A stretch of 64,000 bases of DNA from Halomonas lysinitropha (GCF_902500215.1 NZ_CABVOU010000027.1:1-64000); one strand, 5' to 3'; positions 9,404 to 17,242 are shown, counted from the first letter of the stretch. Notes: a model not told the origin generated them from the sequence alone. Program-made: numbers and translations.

Positions 9404-9994
9404 ATGACTGTCATCGATAACACCGCGGTCGAGACCCTGTTCACCGAGGCGCGTACCCATAACGTGTGGAAGGACCAGGAGGTCAGCGAGGAGAAGCTGC
9501 GCGAGTTGTATCACCTGATGCATTTCGGCCCGACCTCCATGAACTGCCAGCCGCTTCGCGTGCTCTTCCTGAAGAGCCAGGACGCCAAGGAGAGGCTCAA
9601 GCCGGCACTGCTTCCCGGTAACCAGGAGAAGACCATGAAGGCGCCCGTGGTGGCCGTGCTGGGCTATGACACCGAGTTCTACCAGCACCTGCCGCGAATG
9701 TTCTCCCACAACAAGGATGCCAAGTCGCTGTTCGAGGGCAAGACGGACTTCATCAACTCCACGGCCTTCCGCAACAGCTCCATCCAGGGGGGCTACTTCA
9801 TACTGGCCGCTCGCGCCCTGGGGCTGAATGCCGGGCCGATGTCCGGCTTCAACAATGCGGCTGTGGATGAGGCGTTCTTCCCCGATGGCCAGGTGAAGAG
9901 CAACTTCCTCTGCAATCTGGGCTACGGTGATGCCTCGGCGCTCTTCCCGCGCCAGGATCGGTTCGAGTTCGACGAGGTTTGCCAGGTCCTCTGA
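9404..9994 (+). CDS. RutE-like malonic semialdehyde reductase / nitroreductase-family flavoprotein
   Basis: 196 aa FMN-dependent protein resembling RutE, which reduces malonic semialdehyde to 3-hydroxypropionate in pyrimidine breakdown. Features that fit are LYHLMHFGPTSMNCQPLRVLF near the N-terminus and ILAARALGLNAGPMSGFNN near residue 140. No other rut genes are nearby, so the true substrate may be another semialdehyde, quinone or nitro compound formed by this operon. It is the last gene before a strong terminator; the 55-bp gap from the dioxygenase contains AAGAGGAAAG as ribosome binding site. Confidence 0.82.
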   Translation: MTVIDNTAVETLFTEARTHNVWKDQEVSEEKLRELYHLMHFGPTSMNCQPLRVLFLKSQDAKERLKPALLPGNQEKTMKAPVVAVLGYDTEFYQHLPRMFSHNKDAKSLFEGKTDFINSTAFRNSSIQGGYFILAARALGLNAGPMSGFNNAAVDEAFFPDGQVKSNFLCNLGYGDASALFPRQDRFEFDEVCQVL

Positions 9995-10063
9995 CGGGGG
10001 CCGAGAGGCTGCCGCTTGAGTTAGTCGTAGCAGGAACTGGGCACTGCAGATTCCTCCGATTTG

Positions 10064-10090
10064 GGCCGTGTTCGCACGGTCTTTTTTATT
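10064..10090 (+). terminator. Intrinsic terminator with UUCG loop between the catabolic operon and tauE
   Basis: CCGTG (10066-10070) and CACGG (10075-10079) enclose a TTCG tetraloop, extended by a G-T pair and a G-C pair, and are followed at once by TTTTTT. It is the clearest intrinsic terminator in the window. A weaker stem AGGAA/TTCCT (10032-10055) precedes it. The permease start codon is only 29 bp after the T-run. Confidence 0.85.
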
Positions 10091-10116
10091 CTCTTCCGGA
10101 TAGCACGAGGCGTCAT

Positions 10117-10854
10117 ATGGTGTATGACTGGCAGTTCATTGTTTTGATCATCATTGCAGTGCTGATTACCGGCATATCGAAATCGGGCTTCGCCGGCGGC
10201 ATCGGGGTCGTGGCGGTACCGCTGATCTCGCTTAAGGCGAGCCCGGCCTTCGCCGTGGCCGTCATGCTGCCGCTGCTGATCGTCATGGATGTCTTCAGCC
10301 TGCGGGCCTGGTGGCGCCACCACGTGGGGTCCGTTCTGTGGCTGATGTTTCTCCCGGCGGTGCTCGGCGTGGTGGTCGGCTACCTGACCTACGGCCGCTT
10401 AGATGAGGATCTGCTCAAGGTGCTGCTGGGGGTGTTCTCGATCCTGTTCGGCCTGTGGGGACTGCTCAAGCCCTTCCGCGGCCGCGTCATGCCGATCTGG
10501 GTCGGTGGGGTGAGTGGCGGCATCGCCGGCTTCACCAGTTTCATCGCCCATGCAGGTGGCCCGCCGCTCAACTTCTACCTGCTGCAGTGCCGGCTCTCCA
10601 AGGAGCAGTTCCTGGGAACGGCTGTGGTCTTCCTGGCCGCTATCAACCTGGTAAAACTGGTGCCCTACGGCATGCTCGGCCTGCTGAATGTCGCAAACCT
10701 CACCATCGCGCTGCTGCTGTTCCCGGTAGCCTGGCTGGGGGTACGCCTGGGGCTGGTCATACAGAAACGGCTCAGCGCTGAACTCTTCTTCCGGATCATC
10801 CTGGGCCTGCTGATCCTGCTGGGCATTCGGCTGATCGTTGACGGCTGGGGATAG
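10117..10854 (+). CDS. TauE/SafE-family membrane permease
   Basis: 245 aa inner-membrane protein of the sulfite exporter TauE/SafE (TSUP) family, with about eight hydrophobic helices. The N-terminal repeat reads LITGISKSGFAGGIGVVAVPLISL, and the second half repeats the pattern with GFTSFIAHAGGPPLNFYLL. Family members move sulfite, sulfoacetate or other organic anions. The ATG at 10117 has GAGG 6 bases upstream; the in-frame ORF reaching back to 9979 crosses the terminator and is not used. No sulfur-pathway gene is nearby, so a role in exporting or importing an organic anion of the upstream pathway is inference only. Confidence 0.84.
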   Translation: MVYDWQFIVLIIIAVLITGISKSGFAGGIGVVAVPLISLKASPAFAVAVMLPLLIVMDVFSLRAWWRHHVGSVLWLMFLPAVLGVVVGYLTYGRLDEDLLKVLLGVFSILFGLWGLLKPFRGRVMPIWVGGVSGGIAGFTSFIAHAGGPPLNFYLLQCRLSKEQFLGTAVVFLAAINLVKLVPYGMLGLLNVANLTIALLLFPVAWLGVRLGLVIQKRLSAELFFRIILGLLILLGIRLIVDGWG

Positions 10855-10934
10855 TCGCGTTGGCATAGCGTTTGCCGCCAGGCGTGAGGCGGCGCTATCT
10901 TGGTGCACTCCTTTCTCCCTGCCCCGAGGCGACC

Positions 10935-12710
10935 ATGAGCGACCTCCCCGACGAGAGCCATCCGGAGGGTCCCTACGACAGGCTGTCCCAGACGCCGATG
11001 CCAAAGCTCTCCAATACCGAGCTCTCGCGCTTCATCGACTTCATCGAGAAGTTCGAGGAGGAGACCGAGGACGCTCTCTCACTGAGTCATGGTTACCGAG
11101 AGATGCGTATGATGCTCCATATCATGCGCAACCACCTGGCCGGCCGTCTGACGACACCCACGTCACTCGCGGATGCGTCCGGGCTCTCCTATGGCACCGC
11201 CAAGCGTGGGATAGAAAGCATCATCAACCGCGGGCTGATTCTTTCCCGCCCCAGGACGAAATCGGGCAAGACTGTCTCGCTCCACCCGTCAGCGGCGCTA
11301 ATCGAGGAGTGGGAAGCTTATGCCAATCGGGTCAAGTCCCTGCTGGGTGGCATATGCAGTATGGAGCCACGCTCCGGTCCCGGCAGTCGGATCTTCTTGA
11401 GAGATGCCGTGGAGCCCTCCACTGGCATATCCCCCCCCGCCGTTCTTTCCCAGCGTCTCGAACTGAAAGGGGGGCTGCGCGTGTTGATCCATGCTGACCC
11501 GACCTTCATGGCCATGCATAACCTGAAGCGGCAATTGGAGTCGGTCTTCGGGGTGGAGATCAAGAACAAGGCAAAGTCGATCGATGGGTTGCGCCAGGAG
11601 ATCCTCGCCAACGCACGCCTGGCGAAGTCCCGTTACGATATCATCGCCTGTGACCTGCCCTGGTTCGGGGAGCTTGGTTCCCAGGAGATGCTGTTGCCAC
11701 TGGATCAGCTGCTAAAGCGAGACGGTAAGGATCTCTCGGACTTTCACCCCATGGCTATCCAGAGTTCCCAGTATGCCGGGCGTCAGTACGGGATTCCGGT
11801 CCAGACAACACCTGAACTGCTCTGCTACCGGAAGGATATTCTCGAGCAGGAACAACTGGAACCCCCGACGACAACAGAGGAGCTGATCAAGGTCGCCAGG
11901 CGGCTACACAATCCAGGAAAAGGTCGGTACGGCATCGCCTGGAATGCTGCGAGAGGCACGCCGCTGGGCCATACCTTTTCCTTCCTGATGGCGAAGTACG
12001 GCCAGCCGATCATCAATCTTCGCCGTATCTCTGGCGGATACGATTTCCAGGCAGTGTCAGGGGAACAATATCGGCCCATGTTCCTGTCGGATGAAGCCTT
12101 TCGCGCCTGCGAATATATGTTGGATATCCTAAATTATTCGCCGCCTAACATCCTCGAAATGGCGTGGTACGAGCGTGCCAAGTCCTATGCATCGGGTGAG
12201 TCCTGCATGGCCTACAATTACACGCTGCTTGCCCCGCTTTTCGAACTAAACGAGAAATCACCGGCCTGGGGTAATACCGGCTATCTCCCCCATCCCGTCG
12301 GCAATCATGGTCCTCCCATTACCCCGATCGGCGGTTATGCGCTTGCCATTCCATCCAATCTTTCCGAGGAACGGGTAGAAGCCGCCTGGATGGCCCTGCA
12401 AACGCTGACATGCGCTAGCCTTTCGAAGCTCTATATACTGAACGGTAGCCTGGTCACATCACGCTTCAGCGTTAGCCAGGACCCGGAGGTCTCGGCGGTG
12501 TCGCCGCTGATTGATATCGTGGATGGCATGGCGAGAAAAGATATTCTGCAGGCCTGGCCGCGCCCCCCGGTGCCGGGCATCACCGAGGTGATCAGTATCG
12601 CCGGGAATGAGATCTTCGAGGTGCTCGATGGGCGGCGCTCTATCAAGAAAGCCCTGTCCATGGCGCAGGACAGGGCTGATCGGGTGATGCGAGACAAAGG
12701 ATTCTACTGA
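10935..12710 (+). CDS. Winged-helix regulator fused to a family 1 solute-binding fold
   Basis: 591 aa, no signal peptide and no membrane segment, so cytoplasmic. Residues about 30-140 form a MarR/GntR-like winged helix (TSLADASGLSYGTAKRGIE then a wing ending TKSGKTVSLHP). Residues about 175-590 read as an extracellular solute-binding protein of the SBP_bac_1 (MalE-like) group, with YDIIACDLPWFGELGSQEMLLPLDQLL, GIPVQTTPELLCYRKDIL and TPIGGYALAIPSNL. The likely role is a one-component sensor that binds a solute and controls the adjacent catabolic/transport genes. E. coli SgrR has a comparable plan with an SBP_bac_5 domain. The gene starts 80 bp after tauE and GAGG precedes the ATG. Confidence 0.82.
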   Translation: MSDLPDESHPEGPYDRLSQTPMPKLSNTELSRFIDFIEKFEEETEDALSLSHGYREMRMMLHIMRNHLAGRLTTPTSLADASGLSYGTAKRGIESIINRGLILSRPRTKSGKTVSLHPSAALIEEWEAYANRVKSLLGGICSMEPRSGPGSRIFLRDAVEPSTGISPPAVLSQRLELKGGLRVLIHADPTFMAMHNLKRQLESVFGVEIKNKAKSIDGLRQEILANARLAKSRYDIIACDLPWFGELGSQEMLLPLDQLLKRDGKDLSDFHPMAIQSSQYAGRQYGIPVQTTPELLCYRKDILEQEQLEPPTTTEELIKVARRLHNPGKGRYGIAWNAARGTPLGHTFSFLMAKYGQPIINLRRISGGYDFQAVSGEQYRPMFLSDEAFRACEYMLDILNYSPPNILEMAWYERAKSYASGESCMAYNYTLLAPLFELNEKSPAWGNTGYLPHPVGNHGPPITPIGGYALAIPSNLSEERVEAAWMALQTLTCASLSKLYILNGSLVTSRFSVSQDPEVSAVSPLIDIVDGMARKDILQAWPRPPVPGITEVISIAGNEIFEVLDGRRSIKKALSMAQDRADRVMRDKGFY

Positions 12711-12735
12711 TCCATTCCCGGGGTTGCCGATGGCA

Positions 12736-13539
12736 TCACTGCATGATCATGCCGCCGTCGATCATCAGCAGCTGGCCGGTCATGTAGTCCGATTCCGGGC
12801 TGGCCAGGAAGGAGGCCGTGCCGACCACATCCTCCGGGTAGGAGTAGCGCTTCATCAGGATCATCTTCTCGGCGAGCTCATCCATGGATTGGCCCTGCTT
12901 GTCGAACTTGCCGATGCTGACGAGGTCCTTGTCGAGCTGCTCCCACAGCTCGGTGCGCACGACGCCGGGACCATAGCCATTGACGGTGATGTTGTGGTCG
13001 ACCAGCGCCTTGGCACCACCGTTGATCATCGCCAGGACGGCGTGCTTGCTGCAGGAGTAGGGCACCACGTCATCGAAGGCCTGGCGAGACAGGATGGAGC
13101 CAACATTGATGATCTTGTAGGGGCCACGCTCCTTGCCCTGTTCGATCATCTGCTTGGCGGCTTCCTGCATGCCGATCAGGCAGCCCAGTGCATTGACGTC
13201 CATGATCTGGTGCCAGTTTTCTTCGGTGATATCCATGAACATCAGCGGCTTGTTGATGCCGGCATTGTTGACCATGACATTGAGGCTGCCGAAGGCCTCG
13301 ATGGTGGCCTGGACGGCCGCCTTCATCTGCTCACGCTCGGTCACATTGAGCTTCACGGCGATGGCCTTGCCACCCTTTTCCTTGATGCGTGCCACGACCT
13401 CCTCGCAGCCTTCGAGGTTGAGGTCGGCCACGCAGACATTGGCGCCCTGCTGGGCATAGTGTTCGGCAACGGCGGCACCCATGCCACGCGCGGCACCGGT
13501 AATCAGGCAGTTCTTTCCTTCAAGACGGGTATTGTCCAT
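12736..13539 (-). CDS. Short-chain dehydrogenase/reductase
   Basis: 267 aa classical SDR. Cofactor motif TGAARGMG at 14-21, NNAG at 91-94, catalytic S148, Y161 and K165 (YSCSK). D39 after the second strand suggests NAD preference. The substrate is not evident; acetoin/butanediol-type and sugar dehydrogenases share this pattern. GAGGTGA lies 6 bases upstream of the ATG at 13539, so the in-frame extension to 13644 is rejected. Its stop faces the stop of the winged-helix/binding-protein regulator only 25 bp away, and it is divergent from the dehydroquinase. Confidence 0.85.
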   Translation of the reverse strand: MDNTRLEGKNCLITGAARGMGAAVAEHYAQQGANVCVADLNLEGCEEVVARIKEKGGKAIAVKLNVTEREQMKAAVQATIEAFGSLNVMVNNAGINKPLMFMDITEENWHQIMDVNALGCLIGMQEAAKQMIEQGKERGPYKIINVGSILSRQAFDDVVPYSCSKHAVLAMINGGAKALVDHNITVNGYGPGVVRTELWEQLDKDLVSIGKFDKQGQSMDELAEKMILMKRYSYPEDVVGTASFLASPESDYMTGQLLMIDGGMIMQ

Positions 13540-13910
13540 GGTGTCACCTCGGGAGTCTTGTTGTGGGTCTCTCCATGCCACCACCGATCTGATGGGCTTC
13601 TTGTCTGGGTGCATGGAGCCTGGGTCGACAAGGAATCCTGTCACGCGGGCTTTCGCGTCAACGATGCGTCGTGTTTCCTTGTTGATCGGTATTGTCTGCA
13701 GGCCAGCCTGGCAATGACAGTTGCCCCCAGGACCAATCTGACCAGATTGGATTTTTCCGAGGGCGTAGCGTCATGTGCCGTCTGCCCGTCGAGCGGATGG
13801 CCTCTGCCTTGCAACCCGGGGGGGAGCCACTGACAATGGCCGGGCTGCCAGGGACATTCGCTGGCTGCTCTCCTTACCCCCTCGGACAAGCGATCAAGGG
13901 AGACTGCCGA
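13540..13910. other. Divergent intergenic region between SDR and dehydroquinase genes
   Basis: 371 bp with no credible gene; the reading frames across it lack ribosome binding sites and have atypical composition. It should carry both divergent promoters. The only clear structure is the palindrome listed separately at 13733-13750. Confidence 0.5.
13733..13750. promoter_or_regulatory. Perfect palindrome, candidate operator
   Basis: CCAATCTG and CAGATTGG are exact inverted repeats separated by AC, and the flanking bases (GA and AT) do not extend the symmetry. It lies in the divergent intergenic region, 193 bp from the SDR start and 160 bp from the dehydroquinase start. ATTTTT follows on the plus strand, so a short terminator hairpin is possible, but no plus-strand gene lies upstream to terminate. 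Confidence 0.45.
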
Positions 13911-14366
13911 ATGAGTCAGCGCAAGGTACTGGTACTCCACGGCCCCAACCTCAACCTGCTCGGCACCCGTCAGCCCGAGATCTATGGCCATGAGACCCTG
14001 GAGGACATCAACAACGCCCTCTACGAGCAGGCGTCGCTGGGGGGCTGGGCGATCACCTGTCGGCACAGCAATCACGAGGGCGAGCTCATCGACCTCATCC
14101 AGGCGGCTCGCCTGGATGGCACCGCGGCGATCATCATCAACCCGGCGGCCTACACCCACACTTCCGTCGCGATCCTGGATGCGCTCAATGCCTTCGACGG
14201 CAGGGTGATCGAGGTGCATCTATCGAACGTGCACAAGCGCGAGAGCTTCCGTCACCACTCCTATGTCTCGCTGCGGGCCGACGGGGTGATCGCGGGCCTG
14301 GGGAGCCGCGGCTATATCAGCGCCCTGGAGGCGGTGATGGCCGCCGCCGAGGTGTCAGCCTCCTGA
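13911..14366 (+). CDS. aroQ: Type II 3-dehydroquinate dehydratase
   Basis: 151 aa. Interconverts 3-dehydroquinate and 3-dehydroshikimate. The family start [21 protein letters not shown] holds the catalytic Y25 and the mobile-loop R20; N77 and H83 lie in NPAAYTHTS and H103 in EVHLSN. The ATG at 13911 is preferred because the homologous start [13 protein letters not shown] follows it; upstream in-frame residues are not family-like. It is not next to accBC, where the biosynthetic copy often sits in this group, so a catabolic role in quinate/shikimate breakdown is plausible but inferred. Confidence 0.9.
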   Translation: MSQRKVLVLHGPNLNLLGTRQPEIYGHETLEDINNALYEQASLGGWAITCRHSNHEGELIDLIQAARLDGTAAIIINPAAYTHTSVAILDALNAFDGRVIEVHLSNVHKRESFRHHSYVSLRADGVIAGLGSRGYISALEAVMAAAEVSAS

Positions 14367-14396
14367 CCACCGCGTTCCCGGGAATTAGCCGCTGGA

Positions 14397-15188
14397 TCAG
14401 CTGACGCTGGCGCGGATCTGCCGGGCCTTCTCCTGTAGCAGCGGCAGGTACTGGCGCATCAGGGTGTCGAAGTCGACCCGGGCGGCATTGGTGCTGATGT
14501 TGATCGCGCCCAGCAGTCGGCCGTTGGCATCGAAGGCCGGCACGGCCACCGAGCGCAATCCGGAATCCAGCTCCTGGTCGGCGATGGCGTAGCCCTGCTG
14601 GCGCACCTCGAGGATGCAGCGCTTGAGCTCGGCCTTGTCGGTGATGGTCTTGTCGGTATGCGGCTCGAGGACCACCCGCGCCAGGAAGGCGTCGAGCTCG
14701 GCCTCCGGCAACTGGGCCAGCAGCACTCGCCCCATGGAGGTGTGGGCCGCCCGCAGGCGCGTGCCCACCGAGAGGGTGATGGCCATCAGCCGGTGGCGCG
14801 ACGAGGAGCGCGCCACATAGGTCACGTCGTCGCCGTCCAGCACGCCCAGCGACGAGGATTCGCCACACTCGGTGGTAATGTCCTCGAGGATCTGCTGGAT
14901 GACGCTGCGGTAGTTGTTGGCGGAGAGGAACGCATAGCCGAGGTTCAGCACCTTGGGGGCCAGCTCGAAGTGGCGCTGCTGCTTGCGGACATAGCCCAGC
15001 GCATGCAGGGTCAGCAGGAAGCGTCGCGCCCGGGCACGGTTCATGCCGGTGCGCGACGCCACCTCACTGAGCGTCATGCGCGGGTGGGCCTCGTCGAAGG
15101 CCTGGATGACCTCGAGGCCGCTGGCCAGGGCGGTGACGAAGTCACGATCGTCGGGCGTCAAGGCGTCCTCCCATCCGCTGCTTGGCAT
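14397..15188 (-). CDS. IclR-family transcriptional regulator
   Basis: 263 aa of the PcaR/PobR-like branch. The N-terminal winged helix (about 15-80) reads MTLSEVASRTGMNRARARRF with LHALGYVRKQ, and the C-terminal effector domain (about 90-260) holds GVLDGDDVTYVAR, AHTSMGRVLLA and IADQELDSGLRSVAVPAFD. It is divergent from the BKACE gene and most likely controls it and itself through the two inverted repeats in between. GGAGGG lies 6 bases before the ATG. Confidence 0.9.
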   Translation of the reverse strand: MPSSGWEDALTPDDRDFVTALASGLEVIQAFDEAHPRMTLSEVASRTGMNRARARRFLLTLHALGYVRKQQRHFELAPKVLNLGYAFLSANNYRSVIQQILEDITTECGESSSLGVLDGDDVTYVARSSSRHRLMAITLSVGTRLRAAHTSMGRVLLAQLPEAELDAFLARVVLEPHTDKTITDKAELKRCILEVRQQGYAIADQELDSGLRSVAVPAFDANGRLLGAINISTNAARVDFDTLMRQYLPLLQEKARQIRASVS

Positions 15189-15236
15189 CCGCTTCCCTCC
15201 TAGAACTCTTCATCTTCACAAGACATTATCATATTG

Positions 15237-15266
15237 CCACATGGCGAACTAATGTTCGGCATGTGG
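15237..15266. promoter_or_regulatory. Inverted repeat 1 in the IclR/BKACE intergenic region
   Basis: Arms CCACATG and CATGTGG enclose CGAAC and GTTCG around a TAAT centre, with a single G/G mismatch in each arm, giving 30 bp of near-perfect symmetry 49 bp from the IclR start. A T-rich stretch follows, so an RNA hairpin is also possible, but its GTTCG..ATG half-site recurs in the second repeat, which favours a protein site. Confidence 0.55.
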
Positions 15267-15324
15267 CTTTTCTTTTGACCTTTCCTTGTTGTTGAGTTTG
15301 ACGATGAGGTGGAAGCGGGCTAGA

Positions 15325-15362
15325 TTGTTCGTATGTCAAAGTAATGTGCGTCATACGAACAA
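15325..15362. promoter_or_regulatory. Inverted repeat 2 in the IclR/BKACE intergenic region
   Basis: TTGTTCGTATG (15325-15335) and CATACGAACAA (15352-15362) are exact 11-bp inverted arms with a 16-bp spacer, ending 48 bp before the chosen BKACE start. The half-site GTTCGtATG matches that of the repeat at 15237-15266, so both are probably bound by the divergent IclR-type regulator. Confidence 0.6.
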
Positions 15363-15410
15363 CCTGGAAGTCCCGCGAAGAGAATTCCCATGGCCGCAAA
15401 CGAGGTCACC

Positions 15411-16241
15411 ATGTCCAACCCCTGCATCATCTGTGTTGCCATCACCGGCAGCCTGCCGCGCAAGGAAAACAACCCCGCCGTTCCCATCACCATCGAGGAG
15501 CAGGTCGAGAGTACCCAGGCGGCCTTCGAGGCCGGGGCGACCATCGCCCATTGCCATGTGCGTGACGATGATCAGACCCCCTCTTCGGATCCCGAGAAGT
15601 TCGGCCGCCTGCTGGAGGGGCTGAACAGGCACTGCCCGGGCATGATCGTTCAGCTCTCCACCGGAGGGCGTTCGGGTGCTGGGGAAGAGCGTGGCGGGAT
15701 GCTCCCCCTCAAGCCCGATATGGCGAGTCTCTCGGTGGGGTCGAACAACTTCCCCACGCGCGTCTACGAGAATTCTCCCGACCTGGTGGACTGGCTCGCC
15801 GACGAGATGCTCAAGTACAACATCAAGCCCGAGATCGAGGCCTTTGACCTGTCGCATATCCACCAGGCGGTGGCCCTCTCGAAACAGGGCAAGATAAAGG
15901 CACCGCTGTACGTCCAGTTCGTGATGGGCGTGAAGAACGCCATGCCGGCCGACAAGCCGACCTTCGACTTCTACATCGAGACCCTCGAACGGCTTGCACC
16001 GGGTTCCCAGTGGTGCGGGGCCGGTGTCGGAGCCAACCAACTGGCGCTCAACGAGTGGTCCATCGCCGCCGGAGGCCACACGCGCACCGGTCTCGAGGAT
16101 AACGTCCGCTGGGACAAGGAGAGCCTGGCCCCCTCGAATGCCGCCCTGGTCGAGCGGGTAGCAGCGCTTTGCGAGAAGTACGAGCGCCCGGTAGCCAACT
16201 GGCAGCAGGCCCGTGAGATCCTCGGTCTAAGAATGCCCTGA
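15411..16241 (+). CDS. BKACE-family beta-keto acid cleavage enzyme (DUF849)
   Basis: 276 aa. BKACE/Kce enzymes use Zn to condense a beta-keto acid with acetyl-CoA and release acetoacetate plus a new acyl-CoA. Zn ligands are H47 and H49 (AHCHVRD) and E229 (TGLEDNV), matching the His46/His48/Glu230 pattern of the characterised enzyme. QLSTGG near residue 81 belongs to the active-site barrel. The ATG at 15411 has GAGG at a proper distance and gives the usual MSNPCIICVAITGS start; ATG 15390 adds seven residues. Substrate specificity is not readable. Context next to a PcaR-like regulator suggests a keto acid from aromatic or carnitine-type catabolism. Confidence 0.88.
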   Translation: MSNPCIICVAITGSLPRKENNPAVPITIEEQVESTQAAFEAGATIAHCHVRDDDQTPSSDPEKFGRLLEGLNRHCPGMIVQLSTGGRSGAGEERGGMLPLKPDMASLSVGSNNFPTRVYENSPDLVDWLADEMLKYNIKPEIEAFDLSHIHQAVALSKQGKIKAPLYVQFVMGVKNAMPADKPTFDFYIETLERLAPGSQWCGAGVGANQLALNEWSIAAGGHTRTGLEDNVRWDKESLAPSNAALVERVAALCEKYERPVANWQQAREILGLRMP

Positions 16242-16422
16242 TGGACCACAGACCGGTGACAGAGGGGCGACCACGACGAGGGACCGGCATCCGATGGATG
16301 CTGGCCCCCTTTCGTTCTAATGGGCATCAGCGCTGCCCTTTGCCCTGCATGGCCCGTCAAGGGTGCGCCGGGACGCACGAGGGCAGGCCCTCAGGGGAAC
16401 GCCCTTCCGGTAGGCGTCTCCG

Positions 16423-16827
16423 TCAGGGACGGTCAGGGTCCTTGCGCGCCTCGTCCTTCACTTGATAGTCGCCTTCCAGCACCTGCTGCTCATGTTCGCC
16501 GGTTTTGCGCCCCGCGTGATAGCGGGCTTCGCGGTAGTGGACAGAGCCGTCCACGTCTTCGGCCTGGTCGGCGCGCATCTGCTCCATGCGCTTCTTCATG
16601 CGATGGCGAAGGAAAGGCATCATCGCCCAGCCGATGAGCAGGAAGAACAGCCCCAGCACCATGGCGACGACCATCATGACGCCGAACAGCAGCCAGGTGA
16701 GCAGCAGCTTCAGGCCGCCCAAGGGGCCGCCGGCACGGGTCTGGCGGGCACGCGCCTGCCACTCCTGGGCGGCTCGCCAGGCGGCATTCTGGCGCGCATC
16801 GCGGCGCGGATCATGGGGGTCGGGCAT
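16423..16827 (-). CDS. Small membrane protein of unknown function
   Basis: 134 aa. A charged N-terminus (about 1-38) precedes one long or two adjacent hydrophobic segments (about 39-71, LLLTWLLFGVMMVVAMVLGLF then LLIGWAMMPF). A strongly charged tail follows with many R, K, E and D residues. I do not recognise a family. GGAG lies 7 bases before the ATG. It is downstream of azlCD on the same strand, separated by a strong hairpin. The 181-bp gap to the BKACE stop (16242-16422) holds only short imperfect stems. Confidence 0.72.
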   Translation of the reverse strand: MPDPHDPRRDARQNAAWRAAQEWQARARQTRAGGPLGGLKLLLTWLLFGVMMVVAMVLGLFFLLIGWAMMPFLRHRMKKRMEQMRADQAEDVDGSVHYREARYHAGRKTGEHEQQVLEGDYQVKDEARKDPDRP

Positions 16828-16849
16828 GAAGGACTCCAGTGTCTCGGAA

Positions 16850-16874
16850 GGGGCGCCGGCCCGGCCGGCGCCCC
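16850..16874 (-). terminator. GC-rich hairpin after azlD
   Basis: GGGGCGCCGGC (16850-16860) and GCCGGCGCCCC (16864-16874) are exact 11-bp complements with a 3-nt loop, located between azlD and the next minus-strand gene. It lacks a good T-run in either direction, so it may be a weak or Rho-assisted terminator. Confidence 0.45.
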
Positions 16875-16927
16875 GTGAATGACTGTTCCTTGGAAAGCGC
16901 GCGGAGCGCTTCGTTCCGAGGAGGGGG

Positions 16928-17242
16928 TCAGGAGGCGATCAGGCGCCACATTGCAGCGGTCAGGATTCCGGCGGCAATGGCCGGCAGCGGCTTGCGCAGC
17001 ACCAGCATCACCCCCGCCGTGGCGACCAGGGCCATTCGGGCCCCACCGTCGCCATGCACGGCCATGGGGGTGATGACCGCCACCAGGACCGAGCCGGCCA
17101 TGGCGTTGATGAAGCGCTCGACCCGCGGGCCGATGGGCACCCGGGCCATCACGAAGACTCCGCCGGCGCGGGTCAGGTAGGTGACCAGCGACATGATCAC
17201 GATGGCCAGCAGCACTCCGCCCTGGGTGGCTTCCAGCGTCAT
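16928..17242 (-). CDS. azlD: Branched-chain amino acid exporter small subunit AzlD
   Basis: 104 aa with about four hydrophobic helices and the family pattern YLTRAGGVFVMARVPIGPRVERFINAMAGSVLVAVITPM. With AzlC it forms a two-component exporter of leucine, isoleucine or valine analogues. Its ATG overlaps the azlC stop as ATGA, showing translational coupling. Confidence 0.88.
   Translation of the reverse strand: MTLEATQGGVLLAIVIMSLVTYLTRAGGVFVMARVPIGPRVERFINAMAGSVLVAVITPMAVHGDGGARMALVATAGVMLVLRKPLPAIAAGILTAAMWRLIAS

Noticed and set aside
12724..13833. Plus-strand ORF (369 codons) opposite the SDR gene
   Set aside because: The minus-strand frame has complete SDR motifs and a GAGGTGA ribosome binding site; the plus-strand frame has neither.
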